Shown: positions 34,545-43,625, counted from the first letter of the stretch. The stretch is DNA of 64,000 nucleotides from Bryobacteraceae bacterium (GCA_041394945.1 JAWKHH010000003.1:1426001-1490000), one strand, 5' to 3'. The notes: a model not told the origin generated them from the letters alone. Made by a program: numbers and translations.

Positions 34545-36449
34545 ATGACGGCGATGCGCGCGACCCTCGTCCCCTGGGCCGCCGTTTGCCTCTGGGAACT
34601 CGGCTTGGCGGCCTTCTGCTTCGCGTGCCTCCGCCGCGTTCCGCCCGGCGCGTTTCGCGTGGCGATGCTGCTCGCGCTCAACATCGCCGTCAGTTCGGCA
34701 TGCGCCGCCGTGCTTTCGTTCCTCGGATGGAATCACCCGGCGGCATACCTCCTCCTGGCGCTTGCGTTCCTCGGCGCCGGCGCGCGCGACGCGCGGAGGC
34801 GCGGCTTGCCTCGGTTCGAAGCGCCACGCCTGAAATCCGCCGCCCCTTGGTTCGTCCTCGGCGCGATGCTCGCCCTCTGCGTGCGGCCCATCGAAGAAGT
34901 GGACTCCCTCTACAATCTCCACTACGTGATGGGCTGGGTGCAAAACCGAACCACCCCCTACACGTTCGCCTACAACTACGTTCCGTTCTGGGAACTGAGC
35001 GTGGCGCCGCAGCTCGTGCTCGCCGGCGGCGATTGGTTTCTCTGGTTTCAGTCGCTCAAGGCCATCGCGCTGCTGGCCGTTGCGCTCCTGCTGATCGCCC
35101 GGGAGCTCGCAATGCCGGACCGTCTCGCCGCATGGGCGATCGTCTCGGTGATGCTGTTCCCGCATCTCTGGCTCGGACCCTCCGGCGTCGCTACCATAAA
35201 GAACGACATGATTCAGGCCGCCGGCGCCGCGTTGGTGGCTCTCGTGGCCATGCGCGCCGCTCGAGGCGTGGCCGGCCGTGTCGATGTCGCCGCGGCGGCC
35301 CTCGCGGCGGTCTTCTTTTCAGTGAAGTTCAGCGGACCCGCGCTGATGATCGTCGGCGGAGCCGTCGTCGCGGCTGCCGGATGGCGCTGGATCGCGACTC
35401 ACGCCAAGACCGCCTGCCTCGCCGGCGCGGCCGTCGGAACCGTCTGGTTCCTCCTCGCCGGACACTACTTTCTCCATAACTTTCTCCTCCACGGCAACCC
35501 CGTCTATCCCTACACGATCCGCATCGGTCCAATCCACCTCCCCGGCCTGGCCGACCAAAGCGCGACGTCGATCCTCTATAACCTCGGCAATCCGCGCCTC
35601 TGGCGGCTGCTGTTTCTGCCCGAGAACGGCCTTTCCCCGGCCGGGCTCCTCTTCCCGGTCGCAATGCCAGCCATTCTGCTCGGGAGCGTGGCGTTGGCCG
35701 CGAACGCGCTGCTTCGCCGCCGCGTAACGCCGCTTTCCGCCCTCGGTCTCATTCAACTCGTGTTCTGGCTCGTCTACTTTCGGTCCAACTATTCGGCCAG
35801 CGCCGGAGCCAATGGCGACCTGATCTTTCTCGAAAACGACCTCGGCAGCCTCCGCTACGTGGAAGGGCCGCTGCTCATGGGCGAGTTGGCTCTCGTCGGC
35901 ATTCTTCACCGGCTGCGAATCCCGAGCCCCGTGATTCTCGCGCTGCTCGCCGCTCACGCCGCGTCGTGCGTGATGGAAACGCAGGAGCGCGCGTTCGATC
36001 ATCCGTGGCTCCTCATCGCGGGTTGCGGAGCGGCGCTGGCCGTGTCTGCGCAAGCGATTCGCGGGCGCGCCGCCATTCCCGCGGCGGCAACTTTGTTGGC
36101 GCTCAGCCTGCTCGCCGGAACTTACCTCCTCGAACGGCGGCGTCCCACCTGGCTACTCCCGCTCCAGCCGCTATATTTGCGTCTCTATGACGCGCCCGCC
36201 GAGGACTTGTTTTATCTGGTGACCGACGAATACAGCCAACAGCCCTGCTGGCACTTTCCCCTGCTCGGCCGCCACCTCCAACACTCCGCCGCCTCGGGGC
36301 CGCTTTCCGCGCTGCGAGGCCTACCCGCTCCGTCCCGCCACGTCGCATGGACGCGTCCCCAGCCCAACGCGCCCGCTCCGGCGATACCCGGCTACGCCGT
36401 CATCGTCGACTCAGAAAAGGGAGTGCTCTACGCGCGCTCCGGTCCGTAA
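34545..36449 (+). CDS. Polytopic membrane protein, GT-C glycosyltransferase-like
   Basis: This 634-residue protein starts at ATG 34545 and has about 12 hydrophobic segments. An acidic first-loop motif EEVDSLYNLHYV (about 116-127) resembles the Asp/Glu-containing loop of GT-C lipid-sugar glycosyltransferases. A soluble C-terminal tail of about 90 residues follows (LFYLVTDEYSQQPCWHFPLL). No cofactor motif is seen. Glycosyl transfer at the membrane is an inference. The gene ends 2 bases before the end of the convergent heptaheme cytochrome gene. Confidence 0.55.
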   Translation: MTAMRATLVPWAAVCLWELGLAAFCFACLRRVPPGAFRVAMLLALNIAVSSACAAVLSFLGWNHPAAYLLLALAFLGAGARDARRRGLPRFEAPRLKSAAPWFVLGAMLALCVRPIEEVDSLYNLHYVMGWVQNRTTPYTFAYNYVPFWELSVAPQLVLAGGDWFLWFQSLKAIALLAVALLLIARELAMPDRLAAWAIVSVMLFPHLWLGPSGVATIKNDMIQAAGAALVALVAMRAARGVAGRVDVAAAALAAVFFSVKFSGPALMIVGGAVVAAAGWRWIATHAKTACLAGAAVGTVWFLLAGHYFLHNFLLHGNPVYPYTIRIGPIHLPGLADQSATSILYNLGNPRLWRLLFLPENGLSPAGLLFPVAMPAILLGSVALAANALLRRRVTPLSALGLIQLVFWLVYFRSNYSASAGANGDLIFLENDLGSLRYVEGPLLMGELALVGILHRLRIPSPVILALLAAHAASCVMETQERAFDHPWLLIAGCGAALAVSAQAIRGRAAIPAAATLLALSLLAGTYLLERRRPTWLLPLQPLYLRLYDAPAEDLFYLVTDEYSQQPCWHFPLLGRHLQHSAASGPLSALRGLPAPSRHVAWTRPQPNAPAPAIPGYAVIVDSEKGVLYARSGP

Positions 36450-36451
36450 AC

Positions 36452-37108
36452 TCAGGTGTGGCAGCCCATGCAGCGGAACCCCCGCCCATGGCACGAAACG
36501 CAAGTGGCCTTGTTCAAACCCGCTCTACCCGTGGAATGGCTGTCCATGAACTCCGCTTTGAAATGATTCGCCGGCTTTAGATGATCGCCCGGGGCGTGAC
36601 ACTTCTCGCAAGAGAACGGCGCGTCGATCTTCGAGTGGCACACCAGGCAATCCTGCATCGCCGGATGATGCGAACCATCCGCCCGCTCCGACGACTCGAG
36701 CCCCTGATGGCACGCCGCGCATCCGCTCGCCGACGCGAGCCGGGTCTCCAACTCCGGCGCCGGCCCCGCACCGGTGGTCGACGGCAGGTATGTCCCCCTC
36801 TTCAGCGCCGCTAGGATCACCGGCGCTATGGTCCCCATCCCGGCGTGCAACTGGTGGTTGAACTTTGTCACTAGTGTCTTGCGCGGCTCCCCGATCGGCG
36901 TCCCGTTCTCGTGACATTGCGCGCACACCGCCGGCTCCGGAAGAAGGTTGTCCACCGCCGACGTGCTCGACGCCGCCGCTGCATGGCATCCCGTGCACGT
37001 GAGCTTCAACCCCAGGTGCAGCTTGTGCGAAAACGGCTTCGGCGCCTGCGCGAACGCCGCCCCCGCGAGTAGCGCCGCGAACGCTACTTTTTGTGCGAAA
37101 TGCGCCAA
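36452..37108 (-). CDS. Heptaheme cytochrome c-like protein
   Basis: TTG 37108 (no ATG exists in frame nearby) gives a signal peptide (HFAQKVAFAALLAGAAFAQA) and 218 residues. Seven CxxCH motifs are present: CTGCH, CAQCH, CAACH, CLVCH, CEKCH, CVSCH and CMGCH. Two more His ligands follow HKLH, HQLH and HHP patterns. It resembles NapC/NirT-independent multiheme cytochromes of the c7/c3 type. The first 25 bases overlap the end of the sorbosone-dehydrogenase-like gene, so it is translated from within that message. Its likely role is extracytoplasmic electron transfer. Confidence 0.85.
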   Translation of the reverse strand: MAHFAQKVAFAALLAGAAFAQAPKPFSHKLHLGLKLTCTGCHAAAASSTSAVDNLLPEPAVCAQCHENGTPIGEPRKTLVTKFNHQLHAGMGTIAPVILAALKRGTYLPSTTGAGPAPELETRLASASGCAACHQGLESSERADGSHHPAMQDCLVCHSKIDAPFSCEKCHAPGDHLKPANHFKAEFMDSHSTGRAGLNKATCVSCHGRGFRCMGCHT

Positions 37109-38274
37109 ATCTTGTTCCCGCCGTCGTCCGTCACCAGCATGCTCCCGTCGGCCATCTGGAACAGACCCACCGGACGTCCCCAAACCTCGCGCTGGTCCGG
37201 CGAGAGCATCCAGCCGGTCAGAAATTCCTCCGCCGGACCGCTGATCTTGCCCTTGGTGAACGGCACGAACACCACCGAATATCCGGTCCGCTTGGACCGG
37301 TTCCAGGATCCGTGCAGCGCCAGGAACGCCCCGCCCTGGTAGTGCGCCGGGAACTGATCGCCAGTATAGAACAGCAGGTCGAGCACGGCCGAATGCGCCT
37401 GGATCGGCAGATCCGGCACGATCGTCTTCTTCACCAGATCCGGGCGTTCGTCCTTCCGCCGCGGGTCTTCGTTCGGTCCGATGTAGGCGTACGGCCAACC
37501 GTAGAAGCCGCCCTTCTTGATCTCGGTGAAATAGTCCGGCACGAGGTCGTCGCCCAGCCCGTCGCGCTCCTGAACGGTGGCGAAGAGCCGGTTCGTTCCC
37601 GGATACCAGCGGATGCTGACCGGGTTGCGGGTTCCTTCCGCGATGTACTCCTTGCCCGAGCCATCTGGGTTGTAACGGATGATGGAGGCGCGCTCCCGCG
37701 GTTCGCCGGCGTCGACGTTCGAACCGGAGCCGACCGTCACGTACATCTTCGCGCCCTTGGCGTCGAAAAGCACGGCCCGGGTCGAATGGCCCCTCCCGAA
37801 GTCCTTCATGGAAACGATCTCTTCCCCAAGGCCGGCCGTCATGGCCGCTTGATCGTATTTATAGCGCTTGAGCGAAGTGGTCTCGGCGACGTAGAGATAG
37901 CCGTTCCACCACGCCATGCCGAAGGGCCGGTCCAGGTTTTCGATCAGTTTCTTCTTGGTTTCGGCTTTGCCGTCTTTGTCCTTGTCTTCGAGGATGAGGA
38001 CGGAGCCGTCGGCTACGGTCTCGGAAAGCAATATCTCGCCGGAAGGCCCCTGCAGCATCAACCGCGGGCGTTGGAATCCGCTCGCGTATTCCTCGATGCC
38101 GAAGCCTTGCGGGAGTTGCAGCTTCGCGCCGTCCGGACGCTCGATCACCTGCGGCCGGTTGTTCGACGACGGTGTCGCGAACGGAGCCGGGAGTTCGATC
38201 TTCTTGGTTCGGTCCGACGCCGCCCAGACTAGTCCGGCGACAGCGCACACGAGGAGTACAGCGGGTTTTTTCAT
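37084..38274 (-). CDS. Sorbosone/glucose dehydrogenase-like quinoprotein
   Basis: This 396-residue protein has a signal peptide (MKKPAVLLVCAVAGLVWAA) and the six-bladed propeller of the GSDH/L-sorbosone family (FGIEEYASGFQRPRLM; RPFGMAWWNGYLYVAET; FYGWPYAYIG; LALHGSWNRSKRTGY; GSMLVTDDGGNKIWRI). The conserved His/Arg cluster near HGSWNRS is intact. PQQ-dependent oxidation of an aldose or aldehyde in the periplasm is likely. It is transcribed with the heptaheme cytochrome gene, which could accept its electrons. It is divergent from the DsbA-like gene, with only 44 bases between starts. Confidence 0.85.
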   Translation of the reverse strand: MKKPAVLLVCAVAGLVWAASDRTKKIELPAPFATPSSNNRPQVIERPDGAKLQLPQGFGIEEYASGFQRPRLMLQGPSGEILLSETVADGSVLILEDKDKDGKAETKKKLIENLDRPFGMAWWNGYLYVAETTSLKRYKYDQAAMTAGLGEEIVSMKDFGRGHSTRAVLFDAKGAKMYVTVGSGSNVDAGEPRERASIIRYNPDGSGKEYIAEGTRNPVSIRWYPGTNRLFATVQERDGLGDDLVPDYFTEIKKGGFYGWPYAYIGPNEDPRRKDERPDLVKKTIVPDLPIQAHSAVLDLLFYTGDQFPAHYQGGAFLALHGSWNRSKRTGYSVVFVPFTKGKISGPAEEFLTGWMLSPDQREVWGRPVGLFQMADGSMLVTDDGGNKIWRISHKK

Positions 38275-38306
38275 GCGGGGGAGAACCTTCGTTTTAGAGT
38301 GTATCT

Positions 38307-38312
38307 CATAAT
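38307..38312 (+). promoter_or_regulatory. -10 element of the DsbA-like gene (possible leaderless message)
   Basis: CATAAT (5/6 match) lies 6 bases before ATG 38319, so the predicted transcript starts at or next to the start codon. There is no ribosome site. The -35 region is poor. Confidence 0.35.
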
Positions 38313-38318
38313 GGTGAA

Positions 38319-39179
38319 ATGCGGTCCTTCTTGATTCTTGCGTTCGCGGCCGTCGCCGCCGCTCAACCCTGGAAGACGGCCACGGAACTGCCCGGGGTCA
38401 ATTTCGCCGGGCTCGACGAGGCCAAAAAGAAGACTGTCCTCGAAGTGCTGCGCGATACGGATTGCACGTGCGGCTGCCAGATGACCGTCGCCCAGTGCCG
38501 CGTGGAAGACCCCGCCTGCGGACAAAGCAAGGCGCTCGCCGAGATGGCCGTGCCCGCCGCGCGCGAAGGCAAGTCCGCCGCCGGCATCCGCAAGGTCCTC
38601 GAAGATTCCGAGTTCGCCCGCCGCGCCCGGATGCGTAATCGCGTCCTCTGGGATCCCGTCGACATCCCCGTCGCCGGCGCGCCCGGTAAGGGACCCGCCA
38701 AGGCCCGCGTCACCCTCGTCGAGTTCTCCGACTTCCAGTGTCCTTATTGCGCCATCGCCGTCGGGCATCTGAACACGATTCTCGCGGCGTTCCCCAACGA
38801 TGTCCGGCTCGTCTACAAGCAGTTCCCGCTCGACAGCCACTCCAACGCGAAACTCGCCGCCGCCGCTTCGCTCGCCGCGCACCGGCAAGGCAAGTTTTGG
38901 CCGCTTCATGACCGCATGTACGCCAACTTCCGCGCCATCAACCGCGACCGGATCCTTGCCTGGGCGCGTGAAATCGGTCTCGACGAGAAGCGCTTCGTCG
39001 CCGACATGGACAATCCGGCTACCGCCGCCGCCGTCAACAACGAAATCGGGCAGGGCTGGAAGGCCGGCGTCGAGGGGACGCCCACCGTCTTCGTCAACGG
39101 CAAGAAGTATCAGGGCTCGCTCGAGCCGGCCGCGTTCCGCAAGATCATCGAGAACGAACTCGCCGGCCGCGAGCAATAG
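38319..39179 (+). CDS. Exported DsbA-like thiol oxidoreductase with N-terminal Cys-rich domain
   Basis: This 286-residue protein has a signal peptide (MRSFLILAFAAVAAAQP). An N-terminal domain with four Cys (CTCGCQMTVAQC, then DPAC) precedes a thioredoxin fold with the CPYC active site in EFSDFQCPYCA and the cis-Pro in GTPTVFVNG. The family makes or isomerises disulfides in the periplasm, or feeds reductant for cytochrome maturation. The Cys-rich domain recalls a fragment seen with CcmH-like domains. The gene lies between two quinoprotein-related units, fitting a role in cytochrome assembly, which is inference. Confidence 0.85.
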   Translation: MRSFLILAFAAVAAAQPWKTATELPGVNFAGLDEAKKKTVLEVLRDTDCTCGCQMTVAQCRVEDPACGQSKALAEMAVPAAREGKSAAGIRKVLEDSEFARRARMRNRVLWDPVDIPVAGAPGKGPAKARVTLVEFSDFQCPYCAIAVGHLNTILAAFPNDVRLVYKQFPLDSHSNAKLAAAASLAAHRQGKFWPLHDRMYANFRAINRDRILAWAREIGLDEKRFVADMDNPATAAAVNNEIGQGWKAGVEGTPTVFVNGKKYQGSLEPAAFRKIIENELAGREQ

Positions 39180-39183
39180 CCGC

Positions 39184-40305
39184 TTAGACCGCCGCCGTCG
39201 TCAACGCCTCACGCACGTGGAACTGCGGATCGAGCGACTTCAGTTTCTCCACGATTCCCGTGTACTCCAGCTCGGCCATCGGCAGCATCGCCGCGCCCAC
39301 GAAACCCTGCCGCCGCATCTCGATCGTCTTTAGCGCAACCTGGTCCCGAACCGTGTCCCAGAACGGATGCGCGAACGCATCCACGGCCTCGGTGAGCCGC
39401 CCGTGATGCGTACAGTATCCGGCGCAGCTCACCAGCGGCGGACCGTCGAAGTAGCTTGTGGGTGAGTTCAGCTTCACCGGCATCAGCGGTACGTGGTGCG
39501 AGCCGCGCATGCCGCCGCCGACGAAGTGGCCGATCGCGTACGGCGCCAGGATCTCGCCCGTCGCCGGAAAGTGCTTCTGCACCCGCACCAGCATCACCGG
39601 ATCGTCTTTCCCCGTATACTTGCCGGCGATGTTGTGCAACCGCGTGGTGGCTACCGCGGCCGCTTGCTCCCCGCTCGCCCGCGACCATACCGATTCCACC
39701 ACGAACCGCTCCGGATCGCGCAGCAGCGCCGCGATGTCGTAAATCTGCTCCGGGGCGTTGAGTTCGATCACCCGGTCCGCCTCGGCGTGGCTCACGTCCA
39801 TGATCACGAACTTGAACCCCTTCGACATCGCCGGCGAAAGAATCAGGCCCGGCGTGTTCATCGCATCGGCGAAAGCCAGGTACAGCGGCAGATTGAAGGC
39901 GCCGGGGTCCGTCTTGTCGGCGGCGAAGAACAGGAACGGTTCGTTCGGACGCTCTTCGATCGCCATTTCGGCCACTGCCGGGCCCATGCCCTTCACGTTG
40001 CCCGAGAACGAATCCTTCAAAAGGTCCTGGCCGGCCCCGTACAACCCCTGGCCTTGGGCGACGACCGTCCCCGTCCGGAACGCTTCCCACGCCAGGCGGT
40101 GGATATCGGAGTCGCCCGGCGGGTGGGTGTGGGTCATGAGGATGGCGATGTCGTCGCCGGTGTGGCTGATGGCGTGGTCGCGCAGGAGGCCGCGCCCGTT
40201 CTCGCGAATGTAGGACGCCACGGCCGCCACCAGTTCGCGGGAGGGCGCGATGTGGCCGCCAATGGAGCCGATATCCGCTTTGATGACCGAGAGTGTGATC
40301 TGCAT
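39184..40305 (-). CDS. Bifunctional fructose-1,6-bisphosphate aldolase/phosphatase
   Basis: This 373-residue protein converts triose phosphates directly to fructose 6-phosphate in gluconeogenesis. Metal-binding residues are seen in KADIGSIGGHIAPS, SHTGDDIAILM and DPGAFNLPL, and the Schiff-base segment YTGKDDP has the Tyr and Lys of the aldolase site. The C-terminal ISO-type region (SCAGYCTHHGRLTEA) is complete. ATG 40305 is chosen because GGAGG lies 9 bases before it; a TTG one codon upstream is less good. The family is best known in archaea and deep-branching thermophiles, so its presence in a probable mesophile is notable. Confidence 0.9.
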   Translation of the reverse strand: MQITLSVIKADIGSIGGHIAPSRELVAAVASYIRENGRGLLRDHAISHTGDDIAILMTHTHPPGDSDIHRLAWEAFRTGTVVAQGQGLYGAGQDLLKDSFSGNVKGMGPAVAEMAIEERPNEPFLFFAADKTDPGAFNLPLYLAFADAMNTPGLILSPAMSKGFKFVIMDVSHAEADRVIELNAPEQIYDIAALLRDPERFVVESVWSRASGEQAAAVATTRLHNIAGKYTGKDDPVMLVRVQKHFPATGEILAPYAIGHFVGGGMRGSHHVPLMPVKLNSPTSYFDGPPLVSCAGYCTHHGRLTEAVDAFAHPFWDTVRDQVALKTIEMRRQGFVGAAMLPMAELEYTGIVEKLKSLDPQFHVREALTTAAV

Positions 40306-40377
40306 CAATGCGTACCTCCGGCCTTTTCAATGCAGGTTGTATGCCAGAGCCAATGGATTGTAAATAGGAGAGTTATC

Positions 40378-40389
40378 CCCACGCGTGGG
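40378..40389. promoter_or_regulatory. Palindrome between the FBP aldolase/phosphatase and DUF47 genes
   Basis: A perfect 12-base palindrome (CCCACGCGTGGG) lies in the 179-base divergent region between the start codons at 40305 and 40485. It could be an operator for one or both genes. A -10-like TAGAAT is seen upstream of the 40485 gene. Confidence 0.35.
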
Positions 40390-40484
40390 CGGCGGCGCCA
40401 CTCCGCGGTGTGCCGGTTGCCGCATCGGTGCGCGACTTTAACCTGTTTGTAACGTTGCAGGCGTAGAATCGGGTTTCGCCCGTT

Positions 40485-41174
40485 ATGGCCACCCTCCAAA
40501 CCGCCCTGCCTACGGCTCCTTCCCCGTTTGACATCGCACCGTCGCTCGCGACCCTGGATATCCTCGACTCAGGACGTGCTTCCTCCCGGTCGCAGGGATT
40601 CTTCGGTCAGCTTCGCGCCGAGGTGGAACTCGTCGGTATCGCGTCCCGGCTCCTTCGCGACGCCATGGTCGCCGGCGACGTCGGAGCCGCCTCAATCGCG
40701 CTCGACGAGTGCTCCGCAAAGGCCGGCGGCATGGATTCGAGCATGCTGCGCGTCCTGTGCGGGACCCGGATTACGCCGCTCGACTGCGAGGATTTGAAGG
40801 GGCTCTCGCGCGGGATGCGCAAGATCGTCCATGCCTTGGCCTCCGCCGGTCACGCGCTCGATGTCACCGCCGTTCCGCCGAACCGCTGGGTTCCGGTTCA
40901 GGAGCAGGTGTTGCGCGTTGCCGAGGAGCTGAGCGGGGCCGTGGCCGCTCTGACGGAGCAGCGCGATATCTCCGCCGCCTCGAAGTCTGTCTGGATCGAG
41001 CGGCGCAGCCTCCAGCAGCGCGCCCGCGAGACGCAGCTTGCCGTCGCGCGCGGCATCACCGACGTCGCCGCCTACCTCGCCAACGACGCGGTTTCGCGTC
41101 GATACGGTCTCGTGGCGCTACGCTTCCGCGATGTAAACCGGCGGCTCCGCAAGGCGAAGCTGAAAAACGGATGA
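40485..41174 (+). CDS. DUF47 / PhoU-like protein
   Basis: This 229-residue all-helical protein resembles DUF47 (PhoU-related) proteins: the segment RITPLDCEDLKGLSRGMRKI matches the family's (F/I)TP-x-D-x-ED core, and the rest is long amphipathic helix. There is no membrane segment. DUF47 proteins usually sit beside a Pit phosphate transporter and modulate it; no transporter is next to this gene, so its partner is unknown. ATG 40485 has no strong ribosome site. Confidence 0.6.
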   Translation: MATLQTALPTAPSPFDIAPSLATLDILDSGRASSRSQGFFGQLRAEVELVGIASRLLRDAMVAGDVGAASIALDECSAKAGGMDSSMLRVLCGTRITPLDCEDLKGLSRGMRKIVHALASAGHALDVTAVPPNRWVPVQEQVLRVAEELSGAVAALTEQRDISAASKSVWIERRSLQQRARETQLAVARGITDVAAYLANDAVSRRYGLVALRFRDVNRRLRKAKLKNG

Positions 41175-41177
41175 CCG

Positions 41178-42761
41178 CTATTCCCGGAGCCGGAACGTAA
41201 ACAACGACGTCCCGGACGCGATCGAAACGTATTGCTTCCCTTCCGCCTCGAAAGTCACCGGCGAGGCGATGATCTGGCCACCGAGATACTTCGACCACAG
41301 CAGCTTTCCGTTGGCCGCGTCGAGCGCGAAGAAGTGCCCCTCCCGGTTCCCGCTGAATAACACATCGCTCGACGTGCTGAGCAATCCGCTCTCGCTCATG
41401 TCCGACATCGGATAGTCCCAGATCTTTTTTCCCGTCGCCGGATCCAACGCCCGAACGGCGGCGAAACCGTCGCTCGTATCGCGCTTCATGAGGCGCTCGC
41501 GGCGCGTCGGCGGTACGGGCGCCTTCACGCCGCCGCCGACATACCACTTACCTTGCTCGTACTCCTGGTCCCAGATAAAGTACGTGCTGTGATAGTTCTC
41601 CCAGGCGGTGACATAGAAGAGCCCGGTTCGCGGACTGTACGACGGCGCGTACCAGTTGGTCCCGCCCTGCACGCCGGGGAACGTCTTCGTCCCTTGCCGG
41701 CTTGGCCCGCGGCCCGGCTGGAGAATCGGGCGGCCTTTGGCGTCGAGCCCCTTGGCCCAGTCCTGTTTCACGAACGGCTCGCCCAGCAGAAACTCCCCCG
41801 TCGCGCGGTCGAACACGTAGTAAAAGCCGTTGCGGTTCGCCCATAGGAGGAGCTTGCGCGGCTGTCCCTTCCATTCGCGATCCACCAGGACCGGTGTCTG
41901 CACCGCGTCCCAGTCCCACTGGTCATGCGGCGTGAACTGGAAATACCATTTGAGCTCGCCGGTATCGGCGTCCAAGGCGACTGCGGAGTCCGAATACAGG
42001 TTGTCGCCAGCGCGAACCGTCGGGTTCCAGTCCGGACCGGGATTCCCGGTCCCCCAGTATGTCAGGTTCAATTCGGGATCGAAGGAACCGGTAACCCAGA
42101 TCGCGCCGCCGCCGTGCTTCCAGGAGTCGCCTCCCCAGGTTTCGCTGCCTTTTTCGCCTGGCTCCGGAATCGTCTTGAAGCGCCAGACCTCCCTGCCGGT
42201 TTTCATGTCCAGCGCGGCGATGAAGCCGCGGATGCCGAGTTCGCCGCCCGCCACGCCGACCACTATCTTGTCTTTCACCACCAGCGGCGCATGGGTCAGC
42301 GCGTAGCCTTTGCGGAAATCGACAAGCGTTGTCTCCCAGAGGGCGCGGCCGGTGCGTGCGTCGAGCGCGATCACCCGCGCGTCGTGCGTGACGTGAAAAA
42401 TCCGCCCGTCGTGGAGCGCCACGCCGCGATTCACCTTGCCGCAGCATGGGTAGGTGATCTCCGGCATCTTCGGCTCGTGGCTCCAGAATTCACGGCCCGT
42501 CGTCGGGTCGAGCGCGACCACCGTGTTCGGAGCTTCGGTGAGATACATCACGCCATCCAGCACCAGCGGCGTCGTCTCGAATTTCTCGAGCGAACGGGCT
42601 TGGAATACCCAGGCCAACTCCAGGTCCTTCACGTTGCTCTTCGTGATGTGATCCAGCGTCGAGTAGTGCAGGCTCGCATTGGAACCGTGATAAGTTGGCC
42701 AGTCCGCGCCGGACTGCGCGACCGCGATCGCAGGCATGAGCAGCAGGGCGAGCCTTTTCAT
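41178..42761 (-). CDS. PQQ-dependent dehydrogenase (quinoprotein), second copy
   Basis: This 527-residue paralog of the 30766 enzyme has a signal peptide (MKRLALLLMPAIAVAQSG). The disulfide pair is in PCCGKVNRG, and the active-site residues are in GGELGIRG, GNPGPDWNP and DQWDWDAVQ. Blade motifs (ALDARTGRALWETTL) repeat eight times. It ends in a Ser/Phe-rich tail. Its start overlaps the stop of the upstream cytochrome gene by 4 bases, exactly as in the first copy. The two enzymes probably differ in substrate. Confidence 0.9.
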   Translation of the reverse strand: MKRLALLLMPAIAVAQSGADWPTYHGSNASLHYSTLDHITKSNVKDLELAWVFQARSLEKFETTPLVLDGVMYLTEAPNTVVALDPTTGREFWSHEPKMPEITYPCCGKVNRGVALHDGRIFHVTHDARVIALDARTGRALWETTLVDFRKGYALTHAPLVVKDKIVVGVAGGELGIRGFIAALDMKTGREVWRFKTIPEPGEKGSETWGGDSWKHGGGAIWVTGSFDPELNLTYWGTGNPGPDWNPTVRAGDNLYSDSAVALDADTGELKWYFQFTPHDQWDWDAVQTPVLVDREWKGQPRKLLLWANRNGFYYVFDRATGEFLLGEPFVKQDWAKGLDAKGRPILQPGRGPSRQGTKTFPGVQGGTNWYAPSYSPRTGLFYVTAWENYHSTYFIWDQEYEQGKWYVGGGVKAPVPPTRRERLMKRDTSDGFAAVRALDPATGKKIWDYPMSDMSESGLLSTSSDVLFSGNREGHFFALDAANGKLLWSKYLGGQIIASPVTFEAEGKQYVSIASGTSLFTFRLRE

Positions 42762-43525
42762 CGGGAGCCGCCTTTCACCAGGTAGGCGACGAGGTCGTTT
42801 ACCTGGGCCCCGGTGAGTTTGCCGCGGTAGGCCGGCATCGGTGATTGCTTCACGATCTCGTAGCCCGCGAGCGCCTCCTTGCGCGCGGACCGGAGCTTCC
42901 CTTGCCGGTCGAGATACTGCACCGAGTGCGTGTCTTCATTAAGGCGCAAGCCTTCCACGGCGGCGCCGTCGCGCGTGGTCGCCTTGATCCGCCAGTACGC
43001 GTTCGAAACCTCGGCCTGCGGATCGAGGATCGAGCGTTTCAGCTCGGCCAGCGACCGCTCGCGCCCGATCTCGCGCAGGTCGGGCGCGGTGCTCGAGTGG
43101 CAGCCGCCGCAGCGATTCTCCTTGAACAGCATGGCTCCGCGTGCGACGTCGCCGCTGGCATGCTCCGCGGTCCGCGACGCGCCGAGGGACCGGATGTAGG
43201 CGAGCGTCTGCCAGATCTGCCGCCCGCTCAGGCTGAACGCCGGCATCGTCGTGCCGGGGATACCCTTGGCCACCACCTGGAACAATCCCTCGTCCGACGA
43301 AGCGCGGCGGAAGTTGCCGGTGGTGAAGTCCGGCGTGCCCTGGCCGCCGCGGCCATCGCGGCCATGACACCCGGCGCATTGCGACATGTAGCGCCGCTGT
43401 CCATCGGCCAGATCGTCCGCCGAGTTGAATGGATTCGTGATCGCGGCGGAGCTTTCCTCCTGCGCCGCCACGGCGGAGGGCAGCAGGAGCGCGGCCGCGG
43501 TGAGGGAAACAAGGGCCCGGTTCAT
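42758..43525 (-). CDS. Diheme cytochrome c, partner of the second quinoprotein
   Basis: This 255-residue protein has a signal peptide (RALVSLTAAALLLPSAVAAQ) and two heme sites, CAGCHGRDG and CGGCHSS. The Met ligand regions are GTTMPAFSLS and SPMPAYRG. It has the same length as the first copy and the same overlap with its quinoprotein gene. It should take electrons from the 41178 enzyme. Confidence 0.88.
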   Translation of the reverse strand: MNRALVSLTAAALLLPSAVAAQEESSAAITNPFNSADDLADGQRRYMSQCAGCHGRDGRGGQGTPDFTTGNFRRASSDEGLFQVVAKGIPGTTMPAFSLSGRQIWQTLAYIRSLGASRTAEHASGDVARGAMLFKENRCGGCHSSTAPDLREIGRERSLAELKRSILDPQAEVSNAYWRIKATTRDGAAVEGLRLNEDTHSVQYLDRQGKLRSARKEALAGYEIVKQSPMPAYRGKLTGAQVNDLVAYLVKGGSR

Positions 43526-43558
43526 CTTGGATACCGGCTCCCATTCTACTGCGGCGGG

Positions 43559-43591
43559 CGAACGGAACCCTCGCCATCCGGGCTCCGTTCG
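43559..43591 (-). terminator. 8-base hairpin after the FG-GAP protein gene
   Basis: CGAACGGA (43559-43566) pairs with TCCGTTCG (43584-43591) around a 17-base loop. It lies 34 bases beyond the stop codon at 43626 of the upstream-transcribed gene? The minus-strand gene ending at 43626 reads into it. There is no U-run. Confidence 0.35.
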
Positions 43592-43625
43592 TCCGGCCCA
43601 AAGATGTACAGGGGGCGCCGGATTC

